The translations under genes and the position numbers were made by a program. The notes under the pieces are model-generated. The model was not told the DNA's origin. It saw only the letters and a program-made list of their open reading frames with translations, and made no database searches. From the NCBI RefSeq assembly GCF_004016525.1, contig NZ_SACJ01000001.1, positions 310,001 to 374,000 of the forward strand: a stretch of 64,000 nt of DNA, in the 5' to 3' direction. The DNA comes from Flavobacterium sufflavum. Lineage in GTDB: Bacteria > Bacteroidota > Bacteroidia > Flavobacteriales > Flavobacteriaceae. This document shows positions 7,526 to 18,200 of the stretch, in pieces. Numbering within the stretch: position 1 is the stretch's first letter; each line of letters starts with the position of its first letter.

Positions 7526-8691
7526 TATTTAGTGTATAGTGATGTTCCGTTACTTACTTTAACGTCATAAATTTTCAATTCGATTCCGAAAGCTTCGGTA
7601 TATAATTTCGAAAATTTATCTTTGATTTGTTGTTCCTGTCCTTTTTTAACCAGGTTGATGGTGCAGCCTCCAAAACCGCCACCCATTAATCTAGAACCGA
7701 TAACTGCAGTTTCTTCTTTAGCCAAATCTACTAATAAATCCAGCTCTTCGCAGCTTACTTCATAATCTTTAGACAAGCCATCATGAGTAGCAAACATCAG
7801 TTCGCCTAACAATTCAATTTTTCCATTGTCTAATGCTTCACAAGCCTGGATAACACGGTTGATTTCTTTTACTACAAAAAGAGAACGTCTAAAAACGTCG
7901 TGACTCATTTTGTCTTTCAAATCAATTATGGTTTGTTCCGTACAATCTCTAAAGCTTTTTATCTCAGGGAAATTTGCTTTAACAATTGCAATTCCTTCTT
8001 CACACTGCTGTCTTCTTTCGTTGTAAGCCGAAGTCATCAATGAGTGTTTTACATTCGAATCAAACAAAATCAATGAATAATCGCTGAAATTAGCATCGTG
8101 GTAAGTGTACTCTAAAGTGCGGCAATCAATCTTGATTACTTTATCTTCCAGTCCCATCACACTTGAAAACTGATCCATAATTCCGCATTTGATTCCCACC
8201 CAATGCTCGGCTTTTTGTCCTAACAAGGCAATATCAATTGGTTTGATATTCAAGTTGAATAAATCGTTCATTCCAAATAAGAATCCACATTCTAAAGCCG
8301 CAGAAGAAGACAATCCGGAACCCACAGGAATATTACTACTGAAAACACAGTTTACACCTTCCAATTGAAATCCGTTTATTTTTAACTGGTTGATTACCCC
8401 TCTAATATAATTAGTCCAATCGTTATCGTCTAATTTTACCTCAGCCGTAACATCAATTTCAAAAGAATCATTCAGGTCTAAAGCAATTACTTTAGAAGTA
8501 TTGGTGTTGTTTTTTGCAAAAGCAAAACAAATAATCTTATCGATAGCAGCAGGCAAAACATAACCGTCATTGTAATCGATATGCTCCCCGATGATGTTGA
8601 TTCTCCCTGGAGAAAGCACTATTTTTGTTGGCTCAGAACCAAAAGTTTCCTTAAAATAGCTTGTTGTTTTATTAATTAAAATATCATTCAT
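7525..8691 (-). CDS. galK: Galactokinase
   Basis: 388 residues. The three GHMP kinase motifs are all visible: the galactokinase signature GRINIIGEHIDYNDG (residues 29-43), the ATP-binding PVGSGLSSSAALE near the middle, and the C-terminal GGGFGGCTI. The catalytic-base Asp lies in the GIMDQFSSVMG segment. It phosphorylates alpha-D-galactose supplied by GalM and passes galactose-1-phosphate to GalT. It overlaps galT by one base and starts 28 bp after galM. Confidence 0.96.
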   Translation of the reverse strand: MNDILINKTTSYFKETFGSEPTKIVLSPGRINIIGEHIDYNDGYVLPAAIDKIICFAFAKNNTNTSKVIALDLNDSFEIDVTAEVKLDDNDWTNYIRGVINQLKINGFQLEGVNCVFSSNIPVGSGLSSSAALECGFLFGMNDLFNLNIKPIDIALLGQKAEHWVGIKCGIMDQFSSVMGLEDKVIKIDCRTLEYTYHDANFSDYSLILFDSNVKHSLMTSAYNERRQQCEEGIAIVKANFPEIKSFRDCTEQTIIDLKDKMSHDVFRRSLFVVKEINRVIQACEALDNGKIELLGELMFATHDGLSKDYEVSCEELDLLVDLAKEETAVIGSRLMGGGFGGCTINLVKKGQEQQIKDKFSKLYTEAFGIELKIYDVKVSNGTSLYTK

Positions 8692-8719
8692 TGGTTAGAA
8701 ATTGAAGTAGTATTAGATT

Positions 8720-9739
8720 TTATAGTGATTCAAATTTATAAGTCGTTTTATGCCCGTAAATAGCGTCTTTCTTCAAAATGGCACTTGGAAAATTAGCGTG
8801 ATTTGGAGCATCCGGAAAATTTTGGGTTTCAAAACAAATTCCGCTTAAGGCGTGATAAGTTGCATTTTCTTTCCCTTTTAAGTCAGGACCACAATTTCCG
8901 CCTACATAGATATGAACCCCAGGCTGATCTGTGTAAACATCCATTTTTAAATTAGTCGCAGGACTAAAAAGTGTAGCTTTCACTTCATCATTATTCTCCA
9001 CTACAAAAGTGTTGTCGATAGTTGCAGGACATTTTTTTGCCGTTCTATAATCGAATACAGTATTGGCAACTTCCAGAATATTTCCTGTTGGAATACAATC
9101 TTCTCTGGTTTCAACTACTTTTTGCGCATGAACAATTAAATCCTGCCCAGAAACATCCGATTTGTGCCCGTCAAGATTAAAATAACTGTGATGTGTTAAA
9201 TTGATAATAGTATCTTCGGTAGTGGTAGCTTTGTATTCGATAATCAATTCGTTTTCCTCAGATAAAGTATAAGTCAAACTTACCGAAAGTTCTCCCGGAT
9301 AATTCTCTTCATTAGCAGTGCTAACATAGCTCAACGTAATCGATGGATTTTCGCCAGTTGTTACCGCATCTACATTCCAGTTTTTTTTGCTAAAATTAGC
9401 AATCCCACCGTGTAAAGAATTAGGCCCATTATTTATAGCCAATTGGTAACTTTTTCCATTAAGCTCAAATTTTCCTTCGTTAATTCTCCCTGCATAACGC
9501 CCCACAGTAGCTCCCATATAAGGAGAACCATCTAATTGAAAGGATTTCTCATAGCCTTCAACAGTATCAAATCCTAAAACCACATCTACAATTTCGCCGC
9601 TCTTCAACGGAATTTTCAATGCTGTAACGGTAGCTCCAAAAGGAATTACTTTAAGCTGTGCACCATTTTTATTGGTTAACTCATAAAAAGAAGTAACAGC
9701 AGACTCTAAATGGGATAAATTATTTTCAGAAGTAGACAT
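8720..9739 (-). CDS. galM: Aldose 1-epimerase (mutarotase)
   Basis: 339 residues. GalM hallmarks: NSLHGG with His110, THHSYFNL with His184 as the likely general acid, and the C-terminal GICFETQNFPDAPN with the catalytic base Glu. No signal peptide, so it is probably cytoplasmic. It converts beta-D-galactose to the alpha anomer used by GalK. It is the first gene of a five-gene unit (galM-galK-galT-galE-symporter), and its upstream region (9776-9841) carries the element shared with the GH27, GH30, GH78 and DUF4488-like genes, so galactose catabolism appears coregulated with the polysaccharide-degrading enzymes. Confidence 0.95.
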   Translation of the reverse strand: MSTSENNLSHLESAVTSFYELTNKNGAQLKVIPFGATVTALKIPLKSGEIVDVVLGFDTVEGYEKSFQLDGSPYMGATVGRYAGRINEGKFELNGKSYQLAINNGPNSLHGGIANFSKKNWNVDAVTTGENPSITLSYVSTANEENYPGELSVSLTYTLSEENELIIEYKATTTEDTIINLTHHSYFNLDGHKSDVSGQDLIVHAQKVVETREDCIPTGNILEVANTVFDYRTAKKCPATIDNTFVVENNDEVKATLFSPATNLKMDVYTDQPGVHIYVGGNCGPDLKGKENATYHALSGICFETQNFPDAPNHANFPSAILKKDAIYGHKTTYKFESL

Positions 9740-9775
9740 AATGTGGTTTATTTTTCATTTATTTGATTTCGATAG

Positions 9776-9841
9776 CAAAAATAGAAATAAACCTCATTAA
9801 ACTATACCACTACCTACCAGTTTTTAAAAATAGCCACTAGA
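9776..9841 (-). promoter_or_regulatory. Promoter and class 1 operator of the galM operon
   Basis: Read on the minus strand: TCTAGTGGCT (starting at 9841), an A/T run, AAACTGGTAGGTAGTGGT, an 18 bp spacer position, then the -7 box TATTTTTG (9783-9776). It spans 65 bp from TCTAGT to the end of the -7 box, like the four other copies, and is about 60 bp from the galM start codon. Confidence 0.7.
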
Positions 9842-9869
9842 TAAATAATTTATATACAATCTATTGCTA

Positions 9870-11042
9870 TTATTCTGTAAGCAACACCACTATACCGTGT
9901 TTAGGAATTTTAAATTTCATTCCCTTCTTTATTTCCCTCAACTTTTTATGCTGCCACAAATCCCGTATTTCTGTCGACTTTTTAAGACCTACTAATTCTG
10001 GTTTTAAAACAAAATTGACAGCGTTTCCGCCACGGTTCATCACAGCAATAGCTTTACCATCCTGTCCATTTTTACCCAGTAATTTTTCCCAAACCTCTAT
10101 ACTTCCTTCTTTGAATATTCTTCTGCCCTGATAAAATCCTTTGTCTTGATTTAACGCAATTACTTCTTTATTGGTCAGAATTTCTATAGTTTCTTTAGAC
10201 ATGTTTCTAAGGTCGTTCCCCGCTAACAGAGGAGAATTAAGCATACACCACATAGAAAAATGAGTCTTATCTTCATCATAACTCATACCCCTACCTACCT
10301 GTAGCATATCCATATCATTATAATGCCCGGCTGATGCGTATTTATACAAATCGGCATTCAAATCTATGATTTTAAGAATGGAAGAGAATTTCTCTCTGAT
10401 ATCGGAGGATATCCTCCAGGAATCAGCCTTATCTATTGCCCATTCGCCGGGAAACTGCCATCGGCAAATATTAAAAACCAAATCTTTATTGATAATCTTA
10501 ACAGCATTAATAATCTTGGTATATTCAGCTTTTTCGTTGAGTTTCATTCTTTCACCACCACACCAGTCTACTTTTAGAAAATCATATCCCCATGTATTAA
10601 AAAAAGTATTGCAATCCTGATCTATATGCCCATAAATACCAACTCCAATACCTTTTTCATCTTTATCATGAATAGAACCACAGGTATTTATTCCAGCATC
10701 AGTATAGATTCCTGCCTTAAGTTTTTTACTATGAATATAATCTGCCAAAGCTTTCATCCCTGATGGAAATTTAGCACTATTAGGATAGAGATTTCCTGAA
10801 GAATCCCTGCCTCCAAAATAACCGTCATCAATATTAATATAGCGATAACCTGCATCATATAATCCAGAACTAATCATTGCATCAGCCTGTTCTTTAATTA
10901 TATCTTCATTGATATTAACACGAAAATTGTTCCAGCTACTCCAACCCATTATTGGCGGCTTAGCTTCCTGAGCGCAAAGAATACCGTTTACAAGTAAAAC
11001 TGTAATCCATTTAACTATCGAAAATTTATTATTTGAAATCAT
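9870..11042 (-). CDS. GH27 alpha-galactosidase (or beta-L-arabinopyranosidase)
   Basis: 390 residues with an N-terminal signal peptide ending near LCAQEA, so periplasmic or surface. The family opening PPIMGWSSWNNF, the nucleophile Asp159 in YDFLKVDWCGG and the acid/base Asp214 in WRISSDIREKF are all present, and the C-terminal beta-sandwich follows. GH27 removes terminal alpha-galactose; some members remove beta-L-arabinopyranose from arabinogalactan, which would suit this locus. It is a single-gene transcription unit with its own class 1 operator and promoter at 11107-11171, lying between the galactose operon and GH30. Confidence 0.92.
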   Translation of the reverse strand: MISNNKFSIVKWITVLLVNGILCAQEAKPPIMGWSSWNNFRVNINEDIIKEQADAMISSGLYDAGYRYINIDDGYFGGRDSSGNLYPNSAKFPSGMKALADYIHSKKLKAGIYTDAGINTCGSIHDKDEKGIGVGIYGHIDQDCNTFFNTWGYDFLKVDWCGGERMKLNEKAEYTKIINAVKIINKDLVFNICRWQFPGEWAIDKADSWRISSDIREKFSSILKIIDLNADLYKYASAGHYNDMDMLQVGRGMSYDEDKTHFSMWCMLNSPLLAGNDLRNMSKETIEILTNKEVIALNQDKGFYQGRRIFKEGSIEVWEKLLGKNGQDGKAIAVMNRGGNAVNFVLKPELVGLKKSTEIRDLWQHKKLREIKKGMKFKIPKHGIVVLLTE

Positions 11043-11106
11043 TTATTGAGTTGGTTTATTGGTTATTAGTTAATTATTTTTTATTCTAAAATTAAAACAT
11101 TAAATC

Positions 11107-11171
11107 CAAAATTATACATAAAACCAAACCAACAACACCAGTACCTAAGGTTATTTTAAAAAGCTACTAGA
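11107..11171 (-). promoter_or_regulatory. Promoter and class 1 operator of GH27
   Basis: Minus strand: TCTAGTAGCT at 11171, then CTTAGGTACTGGTGTTG, where the final TTG (11135-11133) can serve as the -33 box, 18 bp before the -7 box TAATTTTG (11114-11107). It is the most diverged of the five copies in the first ACTGGT repeat (CCTTAG). Confidence 0.7.
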
Positions 11172-11188
11172 CAAACTAAAACTAAAAC

Positions 11189-11220
11189 AAAAAGCATAAA
11201 TGAATGACTCCATTTATGCC
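11189..11220 (-). terminator. Terminator of GH30
   Basis: GCATAAATG (11194-11202) and CATTTATGC (11211-11219) form a perfect 9 bp stem; on the minus strand the stem is followed by TTTTTGTTTT. A relative of this hairpin (GCATAAAT / ATTTATGC with ACTCC in the loop) occurs at 19762-19795. In both places a class 1 operator follows within 20-30 bp. Confidence 0.75.
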
Positions 11221-11302
11221 TCGTTTAATAATATAGTACCTTTCTAATACTTATTTTTTTTCTAAAAAAACAAATATAAATACATCAAATTGACTTTTAT
11301 AT

Positions 11303-12709
11303 TTAAAATGTAAATGTATTCATAGACTTTCCTTTTAATTGTAATGAAACCTGTTTGTCATTTACAGCCAATGTAACAAGCTTAGTTTCTTCATCTTTAT
11401 TCATAACCATTAAAACAATTTCTCCATTTGGGTTTACAAAAGCCAAATGATCTTTTCCACCAGAAGTTTCAAGCCTGTAAGCTCCGGGCAATACATAATG
11501 ACTTAAATGCTTCATTAAATAATATTCAGGATTATAGCTTACTTTTTTTGTTTCCTTATCAATAGTTATCATAGCATTTTGTTTCCATCCCCATGTACTT
11601 GCTCCAGATGGATCCAATACCATATTCCAATACATATAACTATTTGCTCCATTTGTCAAATAGGTATTGATTAATGACCATGTATATTCAGCCGATTTCC
11701 AGTTTCTGTCTCCATTTCCACATTCAGACTCTGTTTGCATGATAGGCATATTTGGAAACTCTTTATTGATAGTAGCAATAGCATTTTTAGCATCCCATTG
11801 CACTCCAAGTCCCTTAATATATTTAGAAGCTTCCTTGTCATTCAATATAGTACGGGTATAATTCGGATCTCCAGAATTAACTGTACCCAACCAAAGATCA
11901 GCTTTGGTAGCCGATTTTTGAAACTGAGGCCCCAAAAACTTACCAATAAAATAAGCTAAATCGTCAGGTCGCCATGTACAACTTTGCCAATGAGGTTGAT
12001 AAATAGGTTCATTTTGCACCATAACCGACGAAATATCAATACCTTCTTTCTCATATGCCTCGACAAATTTTGAAAAATACAATGCATAAGCTTGTAAATA
12101 CCTATTTTCCATTTTAAAAGCTGTTGCATTATTTCTAATAGCCTGCCCCTCATTCATAGTCTTATCGCCATTATAGGATCCCATAGCGTAATGATTGTTA
12201 ACTTTCATCCACAATGGAGGAGACCATGGTGACGCCCATATTTGTAAATTAGGCTTAATGGCCATAGCCGATTTTATATATGGAATAAGAATGTATCGAT
12301 CTCTATCAATACTGAAATTTTTCATTTCAAAATCCTCAGGAACATCGTTATAAGAATAATAATTAAATGAATAGTCATTAGAGCCTAATGGAATTCTACA
12401 CAAAGAGAAATTCACACCTTCAGCTGAAAATAAATCGGTAATAATAGTATTTCTTGTTTTTTGATCCACAGCCTGCAAAACTTCCCAACCTAATTCATTA
12501 AAACAAGCTCCAAATCCGTCCATTTTTTGCAGCTTTTTGTCAGGATAAATAGCAATATCAGCTTTTTCGCTTGATTTCTTAAAACTTAAATCTGTACCTT
12601 TTTTCCATGGTTCTTTTTCAGTAGTATACTTCCAAGTTACTTTCTGAGCATTGACTCCGAATGTAATTAATAAAACTAAAAACAGCATCGTAATATTTTT
12701 CCCCACCAT
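11303..12709 (-). CDS. GH30 glycosidase, probable endo-beta-1,6-galactanase or related
   Basis: 468 residues with a signal peptide (cleavage near GVNAQK). The (beta/alpha)8 barrel with appended beta domain of GH30 is recognisable from MDGFGACFNELG, the acid/base Glu234 in MVQNEPIY and the nucleophile Glu327 in MQTESECGNG, with the C-terminal segment around MYWNMVLDPSG. GH30 includes beta-glucosidases, endo-beta-1,6-glucanases and, in the GH30_5 subfamily, endo-beta-1,6-galactanases that trim arabinogalactan side chains. The galactose context favours the last but the sequence alone cannot decide it. Own class 1 promoter at 12738-12803; terminator at 11189-11220. Confidence 0.9.
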   Translation of the reverse strand: MVGKNITMLFLVLLITFGVNAQKVTWKYTTEKEPWKKGTDLSFKKSSEKADIAIYPDKKLQKMDGFGACFNELGWEVLQAVDQKTRNTIITDLFSAEGVNFSLCRIPLGSNDYSFNYYSYNDVPEDFEMKNFSIDRDRYILIPYIKSAMAIKPNLQIWASPWSPPLWMKVNNHYAMGSYNGDKTMNEGQAIRNNATAFKMENRYLQAYALYFSKFVEAYEKEGIDISSVMVQNEPIYQPHWQSCTWRPDDLAYFIGKFLGPQFQKSATKADLWLGTVNSGDPNYTRTILNDKEASKYIKGLGVQWDAKNAIATINKEFPNMPIMQTESECGNGDRNWKSAEYTWSLINTYLTNGANSYMYWNMVLDPSGASTWGWKQNAMITIDKETKKVSYNPEYYLMKHLSHYVLPGAYRLETSGGKDHLAFVNPNGEIVLMVMNKDEETKLVTLAVNDKQVSLQLKGKSMNTFTF

Positions 12710-12737
12710 TAATTGATTTTTAAATTAATATCTAAAG

Positions 12738-12803
12738 TAAAAATAGAAAGAAACTTCATCGATACAGACCGGATCCTACCGGTTTTTTAAAATAGCCACT
12801 AGA
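12738..12803 (-). promoter_or_regulatory. Promoter and class 1 operator of GH30
   Basis: Minus strand: TCTAGTGGCT at 12803, A/T run, AAACCGGTAGGATCCGGT, then after the fixed spacing TATTTTTA (12745-12738), one mismatch from TAnnTTTG. Both ACTGGT repeats read CCGGT here, so the two repeat halves have changed together, as expected for a real binding site. Confidence 0.68.
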
Positions 12804-12841
12804 TTAATTAAAATGAAACAATCTAGCAATTACATACTATG

Positions 12842-15274
12842 CTATTTACCTTTAATCGTTTTCAATTTAATAATTGCGGTTTCCAAACCTGGCGAAGTAA
12901 CTTCAAAATTAATAGCTCCAGATTTCTTTGTGCTTTTAATAATCACTATCGCACGTCCGTGCCATGCTTTACGGGTATTGGCCGCATACAAATCGGTATC
13001 TTTTAAATTAGCATTATCAACACCTACTATAACTCCGGGACCTGAAACATTAAATTTAAGTTGGTTTGCTGCATTTGGATTCAAAACACCTTTATCATCT
13101 GTAATCTCAACCGTTATATAAGATAAATCCTGACCATCGGCAGCTATTTCTTTACGGTCGGCAGTCAATTTTATTTTAGTTGGTTGTTGGGCTGTTTGTA
13201 ACAAAACCGATTCTACTTCCTTATTATTTTCTATACCTACTGCTCTCAATTTTCCACTAGCAAACGGAATTGCAAAAGTTGCTTTAAACTCCTGACTCAA
13301 ACCCGTTTCTTTTTCACCAATAACCTTATCATTCAGGTAGAGTCTTACTTTAGGATATTTCGAATATACTTCTACTTCAATATTTTTTCCTTCCTGACCT
13401 GGCCAGGTCCAACTTTCCCATGTAGGCCAAACTGCCCAGGAAGTCAATTTAATTGCTCCACTTTCGGGATTGGGCTCGCGTACTGCCATATAAATTTTCT
13501 CATTATTGTTATACAACATACTTCGATAATGAGAAATGGGTTTTCTCCATCCTGTTAAATCCACATCACCACAATAAGCCCCATGCCAAGGATATAAATT
13601 CGCTTCCCAATGTTCGCCAGCCGGTTCACCCGGATACACATAACGACCAATACCTGATTCCCCTAAATAATCCATGGCTGTCCATACAAAATCGCCTATG
13701 ATATAATTGTGTTTCTGCACCAGATTCCAATTGGCAAAAGCATCTTTAGGATAAGACTCCGTTTGCACAATAATTCGCGAAGGCACTCTGGCATGATCGG
13801 ATTCAGCATGATGCAACTGATAATTATATCCTGCCACATCGTGTGCCGCCATTAACGGATCAAAAATCTCCCATGACTTATCCCAAGTGGTCATCGCCGA
13901 AGTTACCGGGCGTGTCACATCTATATTTCGCACAGCATTAGCCAGCATCTTTGCCGTTTCAACCGCTGCCGGTTCTTTTCTTTCAATAATTTCATTACCA
14001 ATACTCCACATAATAATGGAAGGATGGTTTCTATCGCGCAAAACCATAGATTCTACATCGTGTTTCCACCATTTATCAAAAATACTGGCGTAATCATAGG
14101 TAGTTTTTTGTGTTCTCCATCCATCAAAAGCTTCATCTATCACCAACATTCCCAATCGGTCACAGGCATCTAAAAAAACTTCCGAAGGAGGATTATGCGA
14201 TGTTCTTAGCGCATTGAATCCCGCAGCTTTTAACAATTCTACTTTCCTTACTTCGGCACGGTCATAAGCTGCAGCTCCTAAAGCTCCGTTATCATGATGC
14301 ACACAACCTCCGTTTAACTCTATCTTTTTGCCGTTTAACACAAATCCTTTTTCGGGAGTAAACTCAATAGTTCTAATTCCAAAATTCTTTGTAATCTCAT
14401 CTACAATCTTAGCCTCTTTTTTGACTGTTAATTTTGCTTGATACATATTAGGCGTTTCTAGCGACCACAACACAGGATTTTTAACCGTTATATTTTGAGT
14501 TACTTCTTTTTCTTCATTCGATTGCAATTCGATTTTAGTATCAGCACTGACTACTCCTCTTCCTTTTTTATCTGTAATATTCGTTGAAAGCAAAATACTT
14601 TGAGGACTGACTGTTTCGTTTTTCACGATAGTCTTAACTTGAACTATTGCATTCGAATTATTTACTTCCGGCGTACTGATAGCAACTCCCCAGTTTTTTA
14701 TATGAATAGGATTTTTCACCTTCAACCATACATGACGATAAATCCCTGAACCACTGTACCATCTGCTATTTTTTTGTTTCGAATTATCTACTTTAACAGC
14801 AATGGTATTCTGTTGTCCAAATTTTAAATAAGATGTCAAATCATATTCAAAAGAAGTATAACCATAAGGCTGAATCCCTACTGATTTCCCATTCACAAAA
14901 ATCTCAGCGTTCATATAAACCCCTTCAAAATAGATGGCTACTTTTTGGTTTTTCCATTCAGCAGGTACGGAAAATGCTTTTCTATACCATCCAATTCCCA
15001 TTGGAAAAAATCCGCCATCGCCAGCACTTGGATTATTTCGTTCTGATTTCCCTTCAATACTCCAATCGTGTGGCAAATCTAATTTTCTCCAATTCTTATC
15101 GTCTAAATTTTCCGAACTATTCTCAGGTGAATCTCCCAATTCAAATTTCCAATCCGCATTGAAATTTTGATTTCCTTCAAAATCACTCTTCTTTTCCGTC
15201 TGAGCTGAAACACAATTCAGTGTCAACAAACTAAGTAAAAATAAAGATGCTACAAATTGTATACTTTTCATCAT
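12842..15274 (-). CDS. GH2 beta-galactosidase/beta-glucuronidase-type enzyme with C-terminal extra domains
   Basis: 810 residues, signal peptide ending near LNCVSAQ. Domain order: sugar-binding jelly roll (about 45-185), immunoglobulin-like domain (190-295), TIM barrel (300-590) with acid/base Glu428 in WSIGNEI and nucleophile Glu506 in IVQTESYP, then DUF4982-like and Ig-like C-terminal domains (about 610-800). This is the BgaA/GalB-like GH2 layout common in Bacteroidetes loci, different from the LacZ type at 60844. It should act as an exo-enzyme in the periplasm on beta-galactosides or related units. It begins 18 bp after the GH78 gene and shares that promoter. Confidence 0.92.
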   Translation of the reverse strand: MMKSIQFVASLFLLSLLTLNCVSAQTEKKSDFEGNQNFNADWKFELGDSPENSSENLDDKNWRKLDLPHDWSIEGKSERNNPSAGDGGFFPMGIGWYRKAFSVPAEWKNQKVAIYFEGVYMNAEIFVNGKSVGIQPYGYTSFEYDLTSYLKFGQQNTIAVKVDNSKQKNSRWYSGSGIYRHVWLKVKNPIHIKNWGVAISTPEVNNSNAIVQVKTIVKNETVSPQSILLSTNITDKKGRGVVSADTKIELQSNEEKEVTQNITVKNPVLWSLETPNMYQAKLTVKKEAKIVDEITKNFGIRTIEFTPEKGFVLNGKKIELNGGCVHHDNGALGAAAYDRAEVRKVELLKAAGFNALRTSHNPPSEVFLDACDRLGMLVIDEAFDGWRTQKTTYDYASIFDKWWKHDVESMVLRDRNHPSIIMWSIGNEIIERKEPAAVETAKMLANAVRNIDVTRPVTSAMTTWDKSWEIFDPLMAAHDVAGYNYQLHHAESDHARVPSRIIVQTESYPKDAFANWNLVQKHNYIIGDFVWTAMDYLGESGIGRYVYPGEPAGEHWEANLYPWHGAYCGDVDLTGWRKPISHYRSMLYNNNEKIYMAVREPNPESGAIKLTSWAVWPTWESWTWPGQEGKNIEVEVYSKYPKVRLYLNDKVIGEKETGLSQEFKATFAIPFASGKLRAVGIENNKEVESVLLQTAQQPTKIKLTADRKEIAADGQDLSYITVEITDDKGVLNPNAANQLKFNVSGPGVIVGVDNANLKDTDLYAANTRKAWHGRAIVIIKSTKKSGAINFEVTSPGLETAIIKLKTIKGK

Positions 15275-15292
15275 TGCTTTTTGGTAATTAAT

Positions 15293-18200
15293 TTAGTTAG
15301 TAATAACTGTTTCGAAATTATATTCTCCAGATTCCACTTTAAAAACAGCCTTATTATTTTCTATATTCAAAAATTTGATTCCGTTCTTTTTTCCAATTAT
15401 CGTTACATCACTTTGTTTTAAAGCTGGTAGATAAAGTGTTGCGTTTGTATTGGCAGGCACAACAAAACGGAACTCATATTTGCCATTTTTTGCTTCCCAA
15501 CTACTTTCAATACGTCCGTACATCGAATCATAATATCCATTTGCAAAAGTCATTTGTCCGGTAGTATCTGGTTCTGGTTGCAAAACGAAATGTTTAAATC
15601 CAGGTGCATTATCGTCTCGTAGAATTCCTAACGAATAATTATACATCCATGCTCCTACCGCTCCAAAAGCGTAATGATTAAACGAATTCATATTATTATT
15701 TCCTCCAAATCCGTCTTTATGTGTATATGAATTTAATCGTTCCCAAATAGTCGTGGCTCCCTGGGTGACAGGATACAACCACGAAGGATACGATTTATTT
15801 TGTAATAATTGATAGGCAACATTCGAATATCCATTATCCGAAAGTGCTTTATTCACCCATGCAGTACCAATAAATCCTGTCATTAATGAATAGGGCGGAC
15901 AAACAACACCTTGATCTGTTTTATTTTCTCTTTGTATGGAAGCCACAAACGGCTTTATAGCCAAATCTGAATTCTCTTTATTCAAAATAGCAAAGGCAAA
16001 AGGCAACACATAAGACGTTTGTGTATCTACAATTTTACCTCTAAAAGACGTTTTCCCTGTTGCTTTATCAATGTAGGTTTTATTGAAAAAATCTTTACGC
16101 TGTTTGTAATATTCTGAAAAATGTTCCTGATCTTTCTTTTTATCTAATAGCGTTGCCACCTTAGACATAATTTCCAAATCATAAATAAAATAGGCTTCCC
16201 AAAATAGTGTTTTTTCGTTTTTTGAATCTTCTAAACTCAGCCAATCTCCTAGTGATCCCCAGGTATTTCTTTCTTTTTCTTTGAAAACACCAGTTTGCTT
16301 ATCAATATCGGCTATAAGGTAATTGACATAATTTTTCATAGCCTCATAATGCTCTTCTAACAAACTTGTATCTCCATATTGCAAATAGTTTTCCCAGGCA
16401 ACTGTAATCCCTGCACTTCCCCACATGGTTTCTCCAAATCCAACACCTATAGGAGCTACATCCGGAAAACGTCCATCTTCCCTTTGTATATCCCGCATCG
16501 CCAGCATGTGTCTTTTCAGAAATTGTTTCACATCTGATAAATGAACTGCAGTTCTAGAAAAAACCGAAATATCGCCACTCCATCCCAAACGTTCATTGCG
16601 CTGCGGACAATCGGTAGGTATCGATAGAAAATTTCCATAGGTTGACCAGGTAATATTTTCCCATAATTTATTTACCAAAGGATTTGAGGTTTGGTAATGA
16701 GAAGACAATTGATGAATAGAACTCAATACCGTTCCTTTAACATCACTTAAGGGTAAAGCTTTTTCTATTCCAGTAATTTCTATATAACGATAGCCGTGAA
16801 ATGTAAATCGTGGCGTTAGGATTTCGTTACCTCCTTTGGTTACATAAATATCTTGTGACATGGCTGCCCTAACATTTTCAAGCATCAGTAAATCTTCATT
16901 TCCTTTATATTCAGGTAAATTAGGATACAAAACTTCGGCATAACGCAATGTGATGGTTTTTCCTTTTTCTATATTGGTCAGCATAATTTTTGGCACGCCT
17001 ACCATGTTTTGTCCCATATCATAAACAAAAACACCCGGACGAACTTCTGTAACCGATTGAGCCGTTAATTCTTTAATGGGTTTAACGGTTGTACCAAACT
17101 GCCCTGTTAATTGAGCATCGGTAAAATTGTTAAAGTGGGGTAGATTAACCGTTCCTTCTGAACTTACAAATCCATTTGTTCCTATGGCTACCGCCTGATT
17201 CCAACGGGACGCATCATATCCGGCTGTACTCCAGCCTTCAATTGCTTTTTCTTTTTGTGCATCATAGACTTCACCCTGAAAAAAACTGCTATACTTTACT
17301 GGTCCATCATTAAAATACGTCCATGTTTCAGGATTAGTTGTGATAATTTTTTCGCTTCCATCGGTATAAGTAACTACCAGTTTAGCCAGCATCGATTGAC
17401 GATCACCAAAAAAATTCCAGTTATCACCAACAAATGTGCTACCGCCACTCCACCAGCCTTCTCCGAGAATGGCTCCCAAAACATTGTTTCCTTCGCGGAT
17501 ATTTGCCGTTACATCATAGGTTTGGTACAAATGGGTTTTATTGTATTGTGTTAGCCCCGGATTAAAATAATCGTCTCCTATTTTTTCCCCATTTAAATAA
17601 ACATCATAAATACCACGTGCCGTAACATACAATCGCGCTTTACTTATTTTAGGAGAATCGATTCCGAATACGGTACGCAACATTGGCATGGAATTCTGAC
17701 TTGGATTAGCCAAAACAAAAGCTCCATTATTTCCTCCCGTTACAGCATAGCTATTATTTTCAACAGTTACTTCTTTAAATGAGGAGAATATACCTGGAGT
17801 ATTACCATTATCAGAAAAAATCACATTCGAAGGACTTCGGTAATTTTTAATTTCAATTTTAGAAAATTGCGCTTTTTCTCCTTTAGACACTAAAAAACCA
17901 ATATCGCCCACTACAGGAAAAGCTATAAAATCGCCTCCAGCTCCTAATGGATTTAGATTGAGATTAGCTACCAGATTTTCCTTTAAGTTCCTATCGATAT
18001 AAATTTTAGTAACTCCCAAACAGCTTTGAAGACTTACAGTATGCGGATTATACTTGTTGTCTTTATTAATAATCGAATTCGGAATAGGAAAACTTTTAAA
18101 AGGAGTTTCTTTTTTATCATTTGGATAATAACCTACCCGATAAATATTCAGCTTTGCTTTTCCATCTGAATTCAAAGAGGCAATATCTAATTCAACCTGA

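Noticed and set aside
12813..13121. 102-residue plus-strand ORF
   Set aside because: Antisense to the 3' end of the GH2 gene. Its start falls between the GH2 end and the GH30 promoter, but the body is a shadow frame.
14833..15162. 109-residue plus-strand ORF
   Set aside because: Antisense to the N-terminal part of GH2, with another overlapping shadow frame in the same place.
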